From contig CM074703.1 in the NCBI GenBank assembly GCA_037367355.1, positions 310,001 through 374,000 of the forward strand: a stretch of 64,000 nucleotides of DNA, read 5' to 3'. This document shows, in pieces, positions 1 to 9,045 of the stretch (position 1 is its first letter; each line of letters begins with the position of its first letter). The stretch comes from Neoscytalidium dimidiatum. Lineage: Eukaryota > Ascomycota > Dothideomycetes > Botryosphaeriales > Botryosphaeriaceae. Under the pieces are notes generated by a model. The model was given only the letters and a program-made list of their open reading frames with translations, was not told where the DNA came from and ran no database searches. The position numbers and the translations under genes are program-made.

Positions 1-1
1 G

Positions 2-2911
2 GAAGATACCGTTTCCAATACCGGACCAAATATTGAGTTTACGCGCAGCAACACCGGTGGCCTTGACTTCATCAGCTCAGGTATCAACATCGAATTCGGC
101 GACGACTCTGAATACGAAGAGGACTCTGAAGATGAGGGCTTCGATGGCGCAAGTGAGAGTGGTACTGGTACTGCCGAGACCAAGTCACCGCTCAAGCTAA
201 AGCGAGTAACATCAGGTTCCAGATCACGCCCAATCCGAACAACTTTGTATATACAGATGGAGTTTTGTGAGCGTCAAACCCTTCGCGACTTGATTCACCA
301 TGGCCTCTACAATGACCCCAACCAGGGTTGGCGTCTTCTCCGGCAGATACTGGAAGGCCTCGTCCACATTCATAGCCATGGAGTCATACACAGGGATCTC
401 AAACCGGACAATATTTTCATTGATACTGCAAACAACCCTCGTATTGGTGACTTTGGCTTGGCGACCAGCGGACAGTACCAGATCGCCGACAAGGCCGCTG
501 CAACTGGCAGCATGGCCAGCAATGCCCAGGGAGAGCAAACCCGTAGCGTCGGCACCACCTTCTACGTTGCTCCAGAACTCAAATCTGGTGTCGGCGGAAC
601 CTATGACAATAAGGTCGATATGTATTCGCTTGGAATTATTTTCTTCGAAATGTGCTATCCTCTAAGGACTGGTGCTGAACGGGTGGACGTCATCTCGCAG
701 CTCCGCAAGAAAGACCACTCTCTGCCGTCAGCTTTCCACTCATCGGAAAAAGCATTACAGGGCGAAATCATCCTATCATTAATAAACCACCGTCCAAGCG
801 AACGCCCAAGCAGCAAAAAGCTGTTACATGAGGGCAAAATTCCCCACGAAATTGGGGATGAGACAGTTCGTCTGGCGCTCGAAGGCTTGTCCGATCCCAA
901 GTCTCCCTACTACCACAAGATGCTGTCTGCGTTGTTTACAGAAGGCGCCAACAAGCAGTTGCAGGTCAAGGATTTCACGTGGGATCTCAACTCATCGAAC
1001 GGCTCTCAGGAGCAGAAAGCAAGCACCATGATCCTACAAGAGCTAGTTGAAGGAAAGCTTGGTGTGGTATTTCGAAGGCACGGAGCAGTCAAGTCTAGGC
1101 GGCAGTTGCTTTTCCCGAAATCAGCTCATTACGAAGAACAGAATGTCGTGAAGCTTTTTGATGCTTCTGGAACTCTTGTCCAGCTCCCCTACGATTTTAC
1201 TCTGCCTTATGCACGCACCATTGCCAGGCAGGCTCCCCCGGTGGAAAAGACGTACACTATCGGTCAGGTCTACCGTGATGCCCTTACAGGCGGAGCGCCC
1301 CGGAGTAATGGGGAAGCCGACTTTGACATCATTTCCTACAACAGTCTTGATCTCGCTCTGAAAGAAGCAGAGGTCGTGAAAGTCATGGACGAGGTGATTG
1401 ATGAGTTCCCTTCCCTGGCAACCACTACCATCTGCTTCCACATAAATCACTCTGATCTCTTGGAACTGATTATGGAATCCTGCCGAGTCGCCCCGCCTTT
1501 GCGCCGTTCAGTCAAGCAAATCCTCAACAGGCTCAACATCCAAGATTGGACTTGGCAGAAAATCCGGACCGATCTACGATCTCCCACCGTTGGCGTATCG
1601 TCTACTTCCCTTGACGACTTGGAGAAGTTCAACTTCAGAGACAAGCCCGAGGTAGCTTTTAGAAGAATTCAGTCTTTGCTTGAGGGCACTGAGCTCCTAG
1701 ACAAAACTCACGCGATCTTCGCCCACCTACGTTCCGTCCTTGGTTACCTCAAGAAACTCAACGTCCGCCGCCCCGTGTACGTGAGTCCTCTTGGCACTTT
1801 CAACGAAAAATTCTATACAGGAGGTTTCATGTTCCAGTGTCTATATGATTCGAAGAAGCGCGATGTCATAGCAGCAGGAGGCCGTTACGACAGCTTAATT
1901 GAAGAACATCGGCCGAAGGGACAAGGAAAATCCAGTGGATGTCACGCTGTCGGCCTGAACCTGGGCTGGGACAGGCTGGTAGCATCGATGGCACGCCTCG
2001 AGAAGAAATCGACCAAAAACAACTTCCTCAAGAAGCTTGGCGACGAGGAGTCCGGAGCAGCGCAATGGGCGGCGACCCGCCGCTGCGACGTCCTGGTGGC
2101 CAGTTTCGACAGCTCCGCTCTCCGCTCCACAGGCGTGCAGATGGTCGGCGAGCTCTGGGCCCACGACGTCAGTGCCGAGCTCGCGATCGATGCGCGCTCT
2201 CCGGAAGAGCTCCTTGCGCATTATGCCGAGGACAAGCACTCCTGGATCGTCATCATCAAGCCCGACGCCATCAACACCGGCAAGCCCGACCTCAAGGTCA
2301 AGTCGCTCTTCCGCAAGGAGGACACGGACATCCGCAGCTCGGAGCTGCTGTCATACCTCCGCCAGGAAATGCGCGAGCGCGACCACCGCGAGGGCCGCGC
2401 CCGACCTGTGTCCCGCCTCTTCGGCGGCAGCGCGAGCGCGAACGGCCACGACAACCACAGTACGCATGCGCACAACAACTCGGCCGACGCTGCCGCCGGC
2501 GCCGCCAGCCGCGGTACCAAGTCGACTGCCGGCACCGCGAACAACAACGTCCAAGTTCTGATGGCGCAGCATCGCTCCAAGAAGTCAAACAAGTGGTCGA
2601 TCGTCGAGGCCGCCCAAGCGCGCACCCGCGAGCTTCTGGCGTCCTACGAGAGCGGTCCCATCGCTGCAATCGAGACGAAGGACGAGATTCTGGACATGCT
2701 GCGCGAGACGCGGCTGAGCGAGCCGGATACGTGGAGAAAGGTCATCCAGAGCGTGCCGCTGGCCGAGAGGCAGTACTTGCAGGATGTGCACGCGATGTTG
2801 GAGGGGTACAGGCGGAAGTGGGAGAGTGAGGGGAGGGTGACAGAGGGAAGAGCCGCGTTCGTGTACAACTTCAGGACGGGCGGCGTGGTGATGTATGATC
2901 TGGGTCTTTAA
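2..2911 (+). CDS. GCN2: eIF2-alpha kinase GCN2 (cpc-3 type), 5' end missing
   Basis: Serine/threonine kinase of general amino-acid control. It senses uncharged tRNA and phosphorylates eIF2-alpha in the cytosol. The frame is open from base 2, so the fragment is 969 residues; the N-terminal RWD and pseudokinase parts lie upstream of the window. Visible in order: an acidic insert in the kinase N-lobe (fragment residues about 35-50), the catalytic loop HRDLKPDN (about 130), DFGLATS, and YVAPE in the activation segment. Then comes a HisRS-like domain with the AAGGRYD signature (near base 1875), and a C-terminal region containing a low-complexity His/Asn/Ala stretch (bases 2440-2540). No intron is seen in this part. 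GC content rises sharply after about base 2030. The domain order is diagnostic of GCN2. Confidence 0.95.
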   Translation, partial: EDTVSNTGPNIEFTRSNTGGLDFISSGINIEFGDDSEYEEDSEDEGFDGASESGTGTAETKSPLKLKRVTSGSRSRPIRTTLYIQMEFCERQTLRDLIHHGLYNDPNQGWRLLRQILEGLVHIHSHGVIHRDLKPDNIFIDTANNPRIGDFGLATSGQYQIADKAAATGSMASNAQGEQTRSVGTTFYVAPELKSGVGGTYDNKVDMYSLGIIFFEMCYPLRTGAERVDVISQLRKKDHSLPSAFHSSEKALQGEIILSLINHRPSERPSSKKLLHEGKIPHEIGDETVRLALEGLSDPKSPYYHKMLSALFTEGANKQLQVKDFTWDLNSSNGSQEQKASTMILQELVEGKLGVVFRRHGAVKSRRQLLFPKSAHYEEQNVVKLFDASGTLVQLPYDFTLPYARTIARQAPPVEKTYTIGQVYRDALTGGAPRSNGEADFDIISYNSLDLALKEAEVVKVMDEVIDEFPSLATTTICFHINHSDLLELIMESCRVAPPLRRSVKQILNRLNIQDWTWQKIRTDLRSPTVGVSSTSLDDLEKFNFRDKPEVAFRRIQSLLEGTELLDKTHAIFAHLRSVLGYLKKLNVRRPVYVSPLGTFNEKFYTGGFMFQCLYDSKKRDVIAAGGRYDSLIEEHRPKGQGKSSGCHAVGLNLGWDRLVASMARLEKKSTKNNFLKKLGDEESGAAQWAATRRCDVLVASFDSSALRSTGVQMVGELWAHDVSAELAIDARSPEELLAHYAEDKHSWIVIIKPDAINTGKPDLKVKSLFRKEDTDIRSSELLSYLRQEMRERDHREGRARPVSRLFGGSASANGHDNHSTHAHNNSADAAAGAASRGTKSTAGTANNNVQVLMAQHRSKKSNKWSIVEAAQARTRELLASYESGPIAAIETKDEILDMLRETRLSEPDTWRKVIQSVPLAERQYLQDVHAMLEGYRRKWESEGRVTEGRAAFVYNFRTGGVVMYDLGL

Positions 2912-3136
2912 TGTGCGGGTGGGGTGGATGAAATGACGTGGAAAGACGCAGGTGGCTCTAGGTGTGGATGTGCTGGCTGTCATGTATTTCACACGGTAGC
3001 GATCGCATGCTATGCGGATGACAATACTACGGAGAGGGGCCATCAAGGTGGAGTTGACACATGGTGCATGACAATGTGGAATCCGAAGAAGGAGCAACGG
3101 GAATCCCCAGTCCACTGATTGCATAGGAACCCGCTA

Positions 3137-3147
3137 GCATGTATAAA
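3137..3147 (+). promoter_or_regulatory. possible TATA box of the small gene at 3281
   Basis: The sequence TGTATAAATG lies about 140 bp upstream of the ATG at 3281. It is followed by a C/T- and A/C-rich stretch typical of fungal leaders. Position and context fit a core promoter, but this is inference only. Confidence 0.35.
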
Positions 3148-3280
3148 TGACAACAGCGCCGCATCCGACCCACTCTTCGTACAAACAGTTCCTTCGTATT
3201 GACACTCCCAACCACAACCCTCCCCACCAAAAAAATCTTCCCCTCATATCGGTGTTCTTTACAGCTGTGTCAGGAATATA

Positions 3281-3535
3281 ATGTGCCCTTTACGGAATAA
3301 CCATCCCCGCAGTCCTCCTCGAGACAGCAATTCCGGCAGCTACCTCTCACGCTCTCCTACCCTTCCCACCCTTGATATCGAAGAAGGGGACTATGGGTCA
3401 GAAATAACTGGCACGCCTGGTTACGTTAAGAAGCTGAGGGAACAAGCGCAGCGGATCGATCCGGATTGGTTAGGCCTGGAGCGCGTACGGAGCAAGGTGA
3501 GAAAGAGAAGCGGCCCCCCTGAACAGTCTGAGTAG
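3281..3535 (+). CDS. small hypothetical protein, 84 aa
   Basis: An uninterrupted ORF from ATG to TAG. I recognise no family. The protein is hydrophilic, with a Ser/Pro-rich N-terminus, a short acidic patch (DIEEGD) and a basic, probably helical C-terminal half (YVKKLREQAQ then RVRSKVRKR). No signal peptide or membrane segment is visible. Support is indirect: a TATA-like box and a pyrimidine-rich leader precede the ATG, and the composition is not that of random frame. It lies 370 bp downstream of GCN2 on the same strand, so it could also be part of a long GCN2 3' region. Confidence 0.4.
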   Translation: MCPLRNNHPRSPPRDSNSGSYLSRSPTLPTLDIEEGDYGSEITGTPGYVKKLREQAQRIDPDWLGLERVRSKVRKRSGPPEQSE

Positions 3536-4224
3536 GTGAATGAATTTGTCTTTTCTGAGATCTTGTAGTAAACATGGTGGTTTCTGGGCGTCTTTGTCTA
3601 GCCATTATGGTACATATATGAGTGTGAAGTCAATGTACTGTCATGTTGAAGGCATTCTGCCAGTAGCTGTTCAATATGTACGGGTACCGAGGCTGAAAGC
3701 CACGCCATGGACATTGGAATGCTTGTTGTCAGTCAAATGGCCCATACACTACCGGAAGTCTTTGTGTCTTCTTCTTTCTCAACGGAAGTTAAAGCGCGCG
3801 TCTATACGCCTTCGTCAGGGCCGCACTTTGAGCTCCGCAGATGCACCTTTCATAGTTTGACGTGATCCCTTTCTCTGCCCTTTCAAGCTTGCATCAACGC
3901 TTTGGAGGCACCGAGACTGACCAAGCTCTTCTTCTTGAGATTCTTCCTACGTATCATCCTTTCTGTTCTCATCTGCATACAGACGTAGCCGTAACTGCGA
4001 ATCCGATTTCGCAAAGAGAAAAAGTGGATCACGTACCGACAACAGATATCAGCTGCAACACTGTGGAAACATCCACCGTGCCACCTCAACTGATCTTTAG
4101 AAACCATAAACAAGCTTTAAGTCATAACATGTATGCCCTTTGAGGTTCAAAAGGCCTAGTACATTAAACGGAGCTCTCGTACTCTTCTCTCCCACAAACA
4201 CGTTTCCACATACGTCTATCTACA
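3536..4224. other. intergenic, no gene seen
   Basis: About 690 bp between two weak small ORFs. The open frames here (for example 3540-3860 and 3862-4143, +) have no coding-like composition or recognisable motif. The last 60 bp before 4225 are C/T/A-rich, like a fungal 5' leader. Confidence 0.4.
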
Positions 4225-4743
4225 ATGGGCGGCTTTTCGCGCTCTGGAGATGAGATTCTGTGCCATATTGGGCACCGCGTCCTTCGGTTCATTGTACAAC
4301 TGGCGTGGCGAAAACTAGAGAAACATTTCTTCCCCCGGGAATGCCCCACAGAGTTCTCCCACGCCTCATCGCCCTCGTCATCGTACTATTCGCCATCTCG
4401 CAACTACGAAAGTAGACAGAGATCATACTTCAAATGCGGAAGGCAATCGCATCAAGAATACAGAGGTCAATCACATCAAAGATATAGAAGTAAGCCCCAT
4501 TACCAATACAGAAGACAGTCACCTCACAGGGGCAGAAGTGAGTCGCAACATTGGCTCCCCTTGCGCTTGGCTTACGGTATTAGGCCCCCCGCCTCTTTAC
4601 GATTCTTTACCTCGTGCGCGCTACTCGACCAGAAAGCGCTGACAATAATTGCGCCAGTGGTTCTTTTCCCGAATTGTTCTATAAAGCACACTTGGACAGA
4701 CATGGGTAGTTGTGGCTCACGCAGAATGATGTATAGAGCATAA
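4225..4743 (+). CDS. hypothetical basic protein with 8-residue repeats, 172 aa
   Basis: ATG-initiated ORF with a C/T-rich leader. I do not recognise it. The N-terminus (about residues 8-32) could form an amphipathic helix. The middle is Ser/Tyr/Arg-rich and contains four degenerate 8-residue units ending in YR or GR: RQSHQEYR, GQSHQRYR, SKPHYQYR and RQSPHRGR. They are encoded by exact 24-bp periods (4441-4536). The period has stayed in frame despite sequence drift, including a synonymous TAC/TAT change, which argues for past or present coding. The C-terminus after about residue 115 is less convincing and may hide an unrecognised splice site or be out of frame. Confidence 0.45.
   Translation: MGGFSRSGDEILCHIGHRVLRFIVQLAWRKLEKHFFPRECPTEFSHASSPSSSYYSPSRNYESRQRSYFKCGRQSHQEYRGQSHQRYRSKPHYQYRRQSPHRGRSESQHWLPLRLAYGIRPPASLRFFTSCALLDQKALTIIAPVVLFPNCSIKHTWTDMGSCGSRRMMYRA
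4441..4536 (+). repeat. four degenerate 24-bp tandem repeats inside the ORF at 4225
   Basis: Four consecutive 24-bp units start at 4441, 4465, 4489 and 4513. They share the pattern AG-NCAATCNCATCA followed by ATACAGA in the best copies. Each unit encodes eight residues rich in Arg, Gln, Ser, His and Tyr. Confidence 0.75.
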
Positions 4744-4920
4744 CCCTCGATAAGGTTATTAGGCCTCGGAATTTTTGGTGATTTGTGGCATGGCGACGAT
4801 AAAGTACCTTGTCTGATGGCCGATACCAAAGCTAAAGATAATGAAAGAGGTGTCGAAAGGCTAAGAACGCAATCGATTGATCAACACTACAGACCGAAAT
4901 CTCCTGCAGAGGCACCAAAA

Positions 4921-4944
4921 TCCACTTTCCACTTTCCACTTTCC
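4921..4944 (+). repeat. short tandem repeat CACTTTC x3
   Basis: Three copies of a 7-bp unit in the non-coding stretch between the ORFs at 4225 and 5034. Pyrimidine-rich, possibly part of a leader. Confidence 0.7.
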
Positions 4945-5033
4945 GACCACGCTCAATTTCCTAACCCCGTCCAGCTTCGCAATCTCAGTCCTCCTCCTTC
5001 GGTCTGCCACTGAGGGGACCAATAGCAATAGGG

Positions 5034-5612
5034 ATGCCCTTACGAAGACGCAGCGGCCTTCCTGTTTATCAAACGGACTCGGCCCTTTCCCACGCCTCCA
5101 CTGCCTCCCCCACATCTTCCCATATTTTCCCGTATAACCCCTCTTACAGGCCGCGCCATGATTACATATTCAGCTCTTCCCACAACACCGCCCGCAGGAG
5201 CACCTCTCTTCGAATCAGCATCGACGTCCGCCACCGCAACCCCCGTCGCAGTCCTTGGAGGGAAATTGTCATCACCTCGCGCAGCCGCACTATTTCAATA
5301 GCCGTGAGGAGATTTCTGATCTTCTACGTCCTCCGGTGGCGGTTCATGCGTGGCGGGTTTTACGCGTTGTCTTCTAACAGCAGCAGCTATACATACTCAC
5401 ATTCTGCCGCTCCTACTACGTCCTCGGCTTCATCAAGCCCGTCACTTCCTCAGCACCTTCCGCCTTCTACTTCTCCTGAGCTAGCTCTTGCTGCCCATCC
5501 TCCCCCTTTTGCTCTTGACGACGTAGGGGAAGATAACACCGTTGAAGGAGGAGGCACATGTAGAGAACATGAGGAAAGTGAGGTACATCCAGGAAAAAAG
5601 AAGCGGAACTAG
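5034..5612 (+). CDS. doubtful ORF, 192 aa, basic and Ser-rich
   Basis: ATG-initiated ORF without a recognised family. It has a basic N-terminal half, one hydrophobic stretch (near bases 5305-5375, RFLIFYVL then GGFYAL) that could be a membrane segment, then a long Ser/Thr/Pro-rich tail. A second frame starting at ATG 5158 (48 codons, ending at a TAG near 5300) and a third frame downstream of it also look coding-like. The real product could therefore be spliced, frameshifted or absent. I give low weight to this model. Confidence 0.25.
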   Translation: MPLRRRSGLPVYQTDSALSHASTASPTSSHIFPYNPSYRPRHDYIFSSSHNTARRSTSLRISIDVRHRNPRRSPWREIVITSRSRTISIAVRRFLIFYVLRWRFMRGGFYALSSNSSSYTYSHSAAPTTSSASSSPSLPQHLPPSTSPELALAAHPPPFALDDVGEDNTVEGGGTCREHEESEVHPGKKKRN

Positions 5613-6137
5613 ATTCGCACGTGTTGCTGCTTTTACGAGGCAAGAATTGATAGCATTAGTTGCATATATCATATGTAACAGAATTCCTCATCGTGTATTC
5701 AGTTCATTTGATTTACACGCCTTTCTGCAGGGCTAGATGCTTGCGTAGCTGCTGATGCTATAGTAGCGTTGACCCCGAAAAGTGGCAGGCAAGCAGATGG
5801 AAAGCATGGTCAGTTGCGGTATTTATGAACGTGCACATTTGCGGGGCTCCTATGGAGCAACTGTAAGGGGTTGACCAGAGGAATGGAGTATAGCGACAGA
5901 GCATATGTCGCTCCGCTACCGGCATGTGACAGCTCAACAGCGTATAGTTGCCCGACTCAACTCGAAGATGACTCACCGGATGCAACCGTATCTGGCATCC
6001 ACTCACCTGTCAACGATCGAAAGAGGCGCTCATAGCAGGACTATTTAGGCAAGACAGTCTTCATACACTTCACTCTGCAAGATTGCTGCCGTAGTGATCA
6101 ATCCATTCGACGAGGCACATACCTAATAGCTCAACCC
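5613..6137. other. intergenic, no gene seen
   Basis: Probable 3' flanks of the doubtful ORF and of the membrane protein that ends at 6138 on the other strand. A TGACTCA heptamer (GCN4/CPC1-type site) occurs at 5969-5975, but it is not in an obvious promoter. Confidence 0.4.
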
Positions 6138-7705
6138 TCACCTCCGCCCACTGGGACCAGCCTGCGCTCTATAACCATTCAAACTCCCATGACCCCTGTC
6201 GGCGGTGCTATGCCCAGCTCTACCCTTCCCTTTCCCAATAGCCTTCTTATCCACTGACCTCTTGTACCCAAACAAAAACCTCTTAATGCTCCACGCGATG
6301 CTCGATAGCGTCTGAAAAGGGTATACGAACAAAGTCCACAGTGCTTGCAGGGGAATCATCAATAGCGCGCCCAACCAATCAAACAAAATAGTGGCGAAAC
6401 CAGGCTTCTTCTGTTGGCCGCTCCTCGCGGCGGCGGCGGCCAGAGCCAGAGCGTCCTTGAGTCTCGACTCGAGATCTTGCAGGCGAGCTTCCGTCGTCAT
6501 GGTCTGGGTGGTCGCGCGCTTTTCGTAGCGACGCACGGCGCGATTCAGAGCATCCAGTTGCGGCTGGAAGCTTGAGCGAACAAGGTTCACGACCTCGGCG
6601 GGCGTTGAAGGTCCGGTTGGCTTTTCTTTCTCTTTGATAGTGACACCAGCAGAGGCGACGTCTGCCATGTGCGATTCAAGTTCTCCGAGACGACGGCTCA
6701 AATCAGACACAATTGGTTGGCGTTCAGACTTGAAGCTCTCGGGATCGGCATGCTCGCGAACAAGGCGCTGTAGATAGAGTGTCCGCGCACGAAGCATGCG
6801 GAGAAGGTGGGATGCTGGACGAATTTCGGCGGCCAACAGAAAGATGGTGAGATTGTAGTTGGAGACGAGACCTTCGGACGGCCGCGACAGCGAGCCGCGA
6901 ATGGCGTGGAGCAAATAGGCACCGAAGGCCGGCCCTAAGAAGCATGCGGCCAGGGCGAGCAGCTGGTCGGACCGCAGCTCCTTGACGGCAGCAATATATT
7001 CTGGCGAGCGTTCCGGGGCCGGTGACTCGGGTGTGTCGTCGCTGAGCTGCTCTGGAGCAGTTTTCGCGTCGCCGGTGGGCGAGTCGGCGATGGCCTCATC
7101 GCCTTCGGAGTCTTCTTCCGGTATGACGTCTGACAGGATCCCCCCGGTTTCTTGTGCATAAGGAGTCGGCATCTGGGCGGCGTGATACCATTCCCTGTCG
7201 TGACTGTTAGTCTCGAGCCGGGCAAGGTTGCGCGGCGCGCGATCTGGGGGAGGGAGAGAAAGGGAAGAACATACCACGGCATGCGCACACACCAGTTGAG
7301 CAGCAGGGAGGCCAGGCCCAGCAGTAGAATGTCGGTGACCACAGCGCTACCGTTGTTGAAGAATATGCCGCTCACGGCGGGCAGGATCGCGAAGACGAGC
7401 GGCAGCGAGTGCCAATGCGAGGGCTCTTCTTGCGGCAGGCTCTCCTTGTCGCGCGAGCCGGGATTGAGCAGATTGTCGGTGGAGGAGCGGATGGAGGAGA
7501 AGTCGGAGAGCATGGAGGAGCGGCGGCGCAAGGGCTGGGGCGGATGGGCGAAGGAGGTGGACGAGGCTGAAGCATCCCATGGAGCGGTTTGGGCGCGCGG
7601 TAGGCGCTGACGGAGGGTTGAGGGCTGAGGTCGTTGCACAGCGGCGGCACGGGGGTGGGAGCTGGCTTCGGGCTGGGGAAGCTGGGGCGGAGAGTCCTCA
7701 GCCAT
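6138..7705 (-). CDS. conserved fungal multi-pass membrane protein of unknown function
   Basis: Two exons (7705-7275 and 7194-6138) with an 80-nt GTATGT...CAG intron give 495 aa. The start is the first in-frame ATG after a leader-like stretch (MAEDSPP). About 95 Pro/Ser-rich residues come first. Two adjacent membrane segments follow (about 100-138), ending in a conserved-looking aromatic motif, RMPWEWYHAAQ, which is assembled across the intron. Then come an acidic linker, a further hydrophobic segment (LALAACFLGPAFGAYLL), a second aromatic or aliphatic segment and a coiled-coil-like region. Last are a hydrophobic hairpin (LLMIPLQALW and following) and a basic tail. I remember similar uncharacterised proteins from other Pezizomycotina, but no function is known to me. 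Confidence 0.85.
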
Positions 7706-8227
7706 GGCTGCTGGCGCGGCCGGCGGCGCGGTGGCGGTCGCGTGCAGGTGGTGCTGGCTCGGGAGCTGGACGGCGCTTCGTGCGGACGCGATTCTGGGGG
7801 GCTGACAAGTCTGTGGCAGCAGCAGGGTGCGTAGGAGAGCGCGGGTGAAGCATGGCTTGTCACGGATCGAGTGGGCGCGGAGAGAAGGGGAGAAGGGACA
7901 GAAGGAAGAGTCGGGGAGTGAAGAAACCAGTGCAGCTCGCGTCACTGGGCAGTCACGCTGGCGCCCGCGCAGGTGATTGACGACTCGCCGGGTCGCGCCT
8001 GCCTGCCTGACAGCACACCCGGCCCCACCGCCCAGGAACCCCGACCGGTCCCGCTAACTCCAACTACTACTCGACTACGCCCATCACTGTGACCGCATCC
8101 ACTCAACCCTCTGCGCCCTTGCTGCTGCTGTGAGGCCGAGGAATGCTAGCCCAGGCCCTCCTTCCTAGCCCTCGTGCCCTCTCCCCCTCCGCCACCGTCC
8201 TCGATCCGCCGTCCACGCCCACTCCAG

Positions 8228-8302
8228 CCGCCAGAGCCAGGGCCAGAGCCAGAGCCAGAGCCAGAGCCAGTGCAAGTGCAAGTGCAAGTGCAAGTGCTAG
8301 TG
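8228..8302 (+). repeat. compound hexanucleotide microsatellite (GCCAGA)n then (AGTGCA)n
   Basis: About six copies of GCCAGA-type units are followed directly by about five AGTGCA-type units. The switch between two 6-bp motifs without a gap suggests point mutation plus slippage of one ancestral array. Confidence 0.85.
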
Positions 8303-8759
8303 GCCTGGTCGCTCCCACGCCTACGTGCTGCAACCTCTGTCAGCTCGTTACAGATATCTGCAGCTCCTTGTTTGCCAGCTACGCTGACTGTCGACTTCTC
8401 ATCGTTGCATTTGTCAAGGTTCTGCAGCTGCCAAGTCAGCCATGGAGCGTGTCCATGATTCGCACCTGCACCATTCGTCAATTAACGGACAGCCCAGTCA
8501 TAGTTCCCAGGACCGCCTTCTTCTCTCCTGGATCTGTTGCTGCGCAGGCTGCCGGCCTGCTGTGTCTCGTCGCCTGAGACATGTGCGCCGATGCGTGCTT
8601 TTGTAAGGCTGGGTGTGTCCTATTGACACCCAAAAACGGCTATCCCACCTCTCAGCTTCATCTCAAATCCTTCCGTCGTGACTTCACCAGGGACCTCTTA
8701 TTGAGCACTGCAACCTTTTATTGACATCTCTCATCCATCAATAACTCTATAGATCTGTC

Positions 8760-8781
8760 CACACACACACACACACACACA
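8760..8781 (+). repeat. (AC)n microsatellite
   Basis: Eleven AC units about 265 bp upstream of the STE3 start codon. Confidence 0.9.
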
Positions 8782-9045
8782 GACCGTGCTTACCCGCCAT
8801 GGCTCCTCCAAGTCCTTCCTCAGCTCCCTCTCTTTGTCCGCACTTGCTCTCTGCCTTTTCCTCCAGCCGTCCATCTCTTCTTCACCTGCAAGATCCAGAA
8901 TCACACGCCGTGCTCCTTGTCTTGCCAAGCTGCCGGCGGCAAGTTGCTACACCTCTACCCCACCCGGCCTGGCTACATTTGCCGCGACATCTTAAGGAGC
9001 CGTCTCCATCCAATTCCGCCGGCGTTACCATCTCATTCAAGCGCG

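Larger units (their letters stand above)
7706..9045. other. divergent promoter region, no gene seen
   Basis: About 1.3 kb between two divergently transcribed genes. It contains a compound hexanucleotide repeat (8228-8302) and an AC dinucleotide run (8760-8781). The 144-aa frame from the ATG at 8143 owes much of its openness to the repeat (Ala-Arg and Ala-Ser dipeptides), so I do not annotate it. C/T-rich sequence before 9046 looks like the STE3 leader. Confidence 0.5.

Noticed and set aside
8143..8577. 144-aa ORF with Ala-Arg and Ala-Ser runs
   Set aside because: Its openness comes from the hexanucleotide repeat. It lies in the STE3 upstream region and has no family motif.
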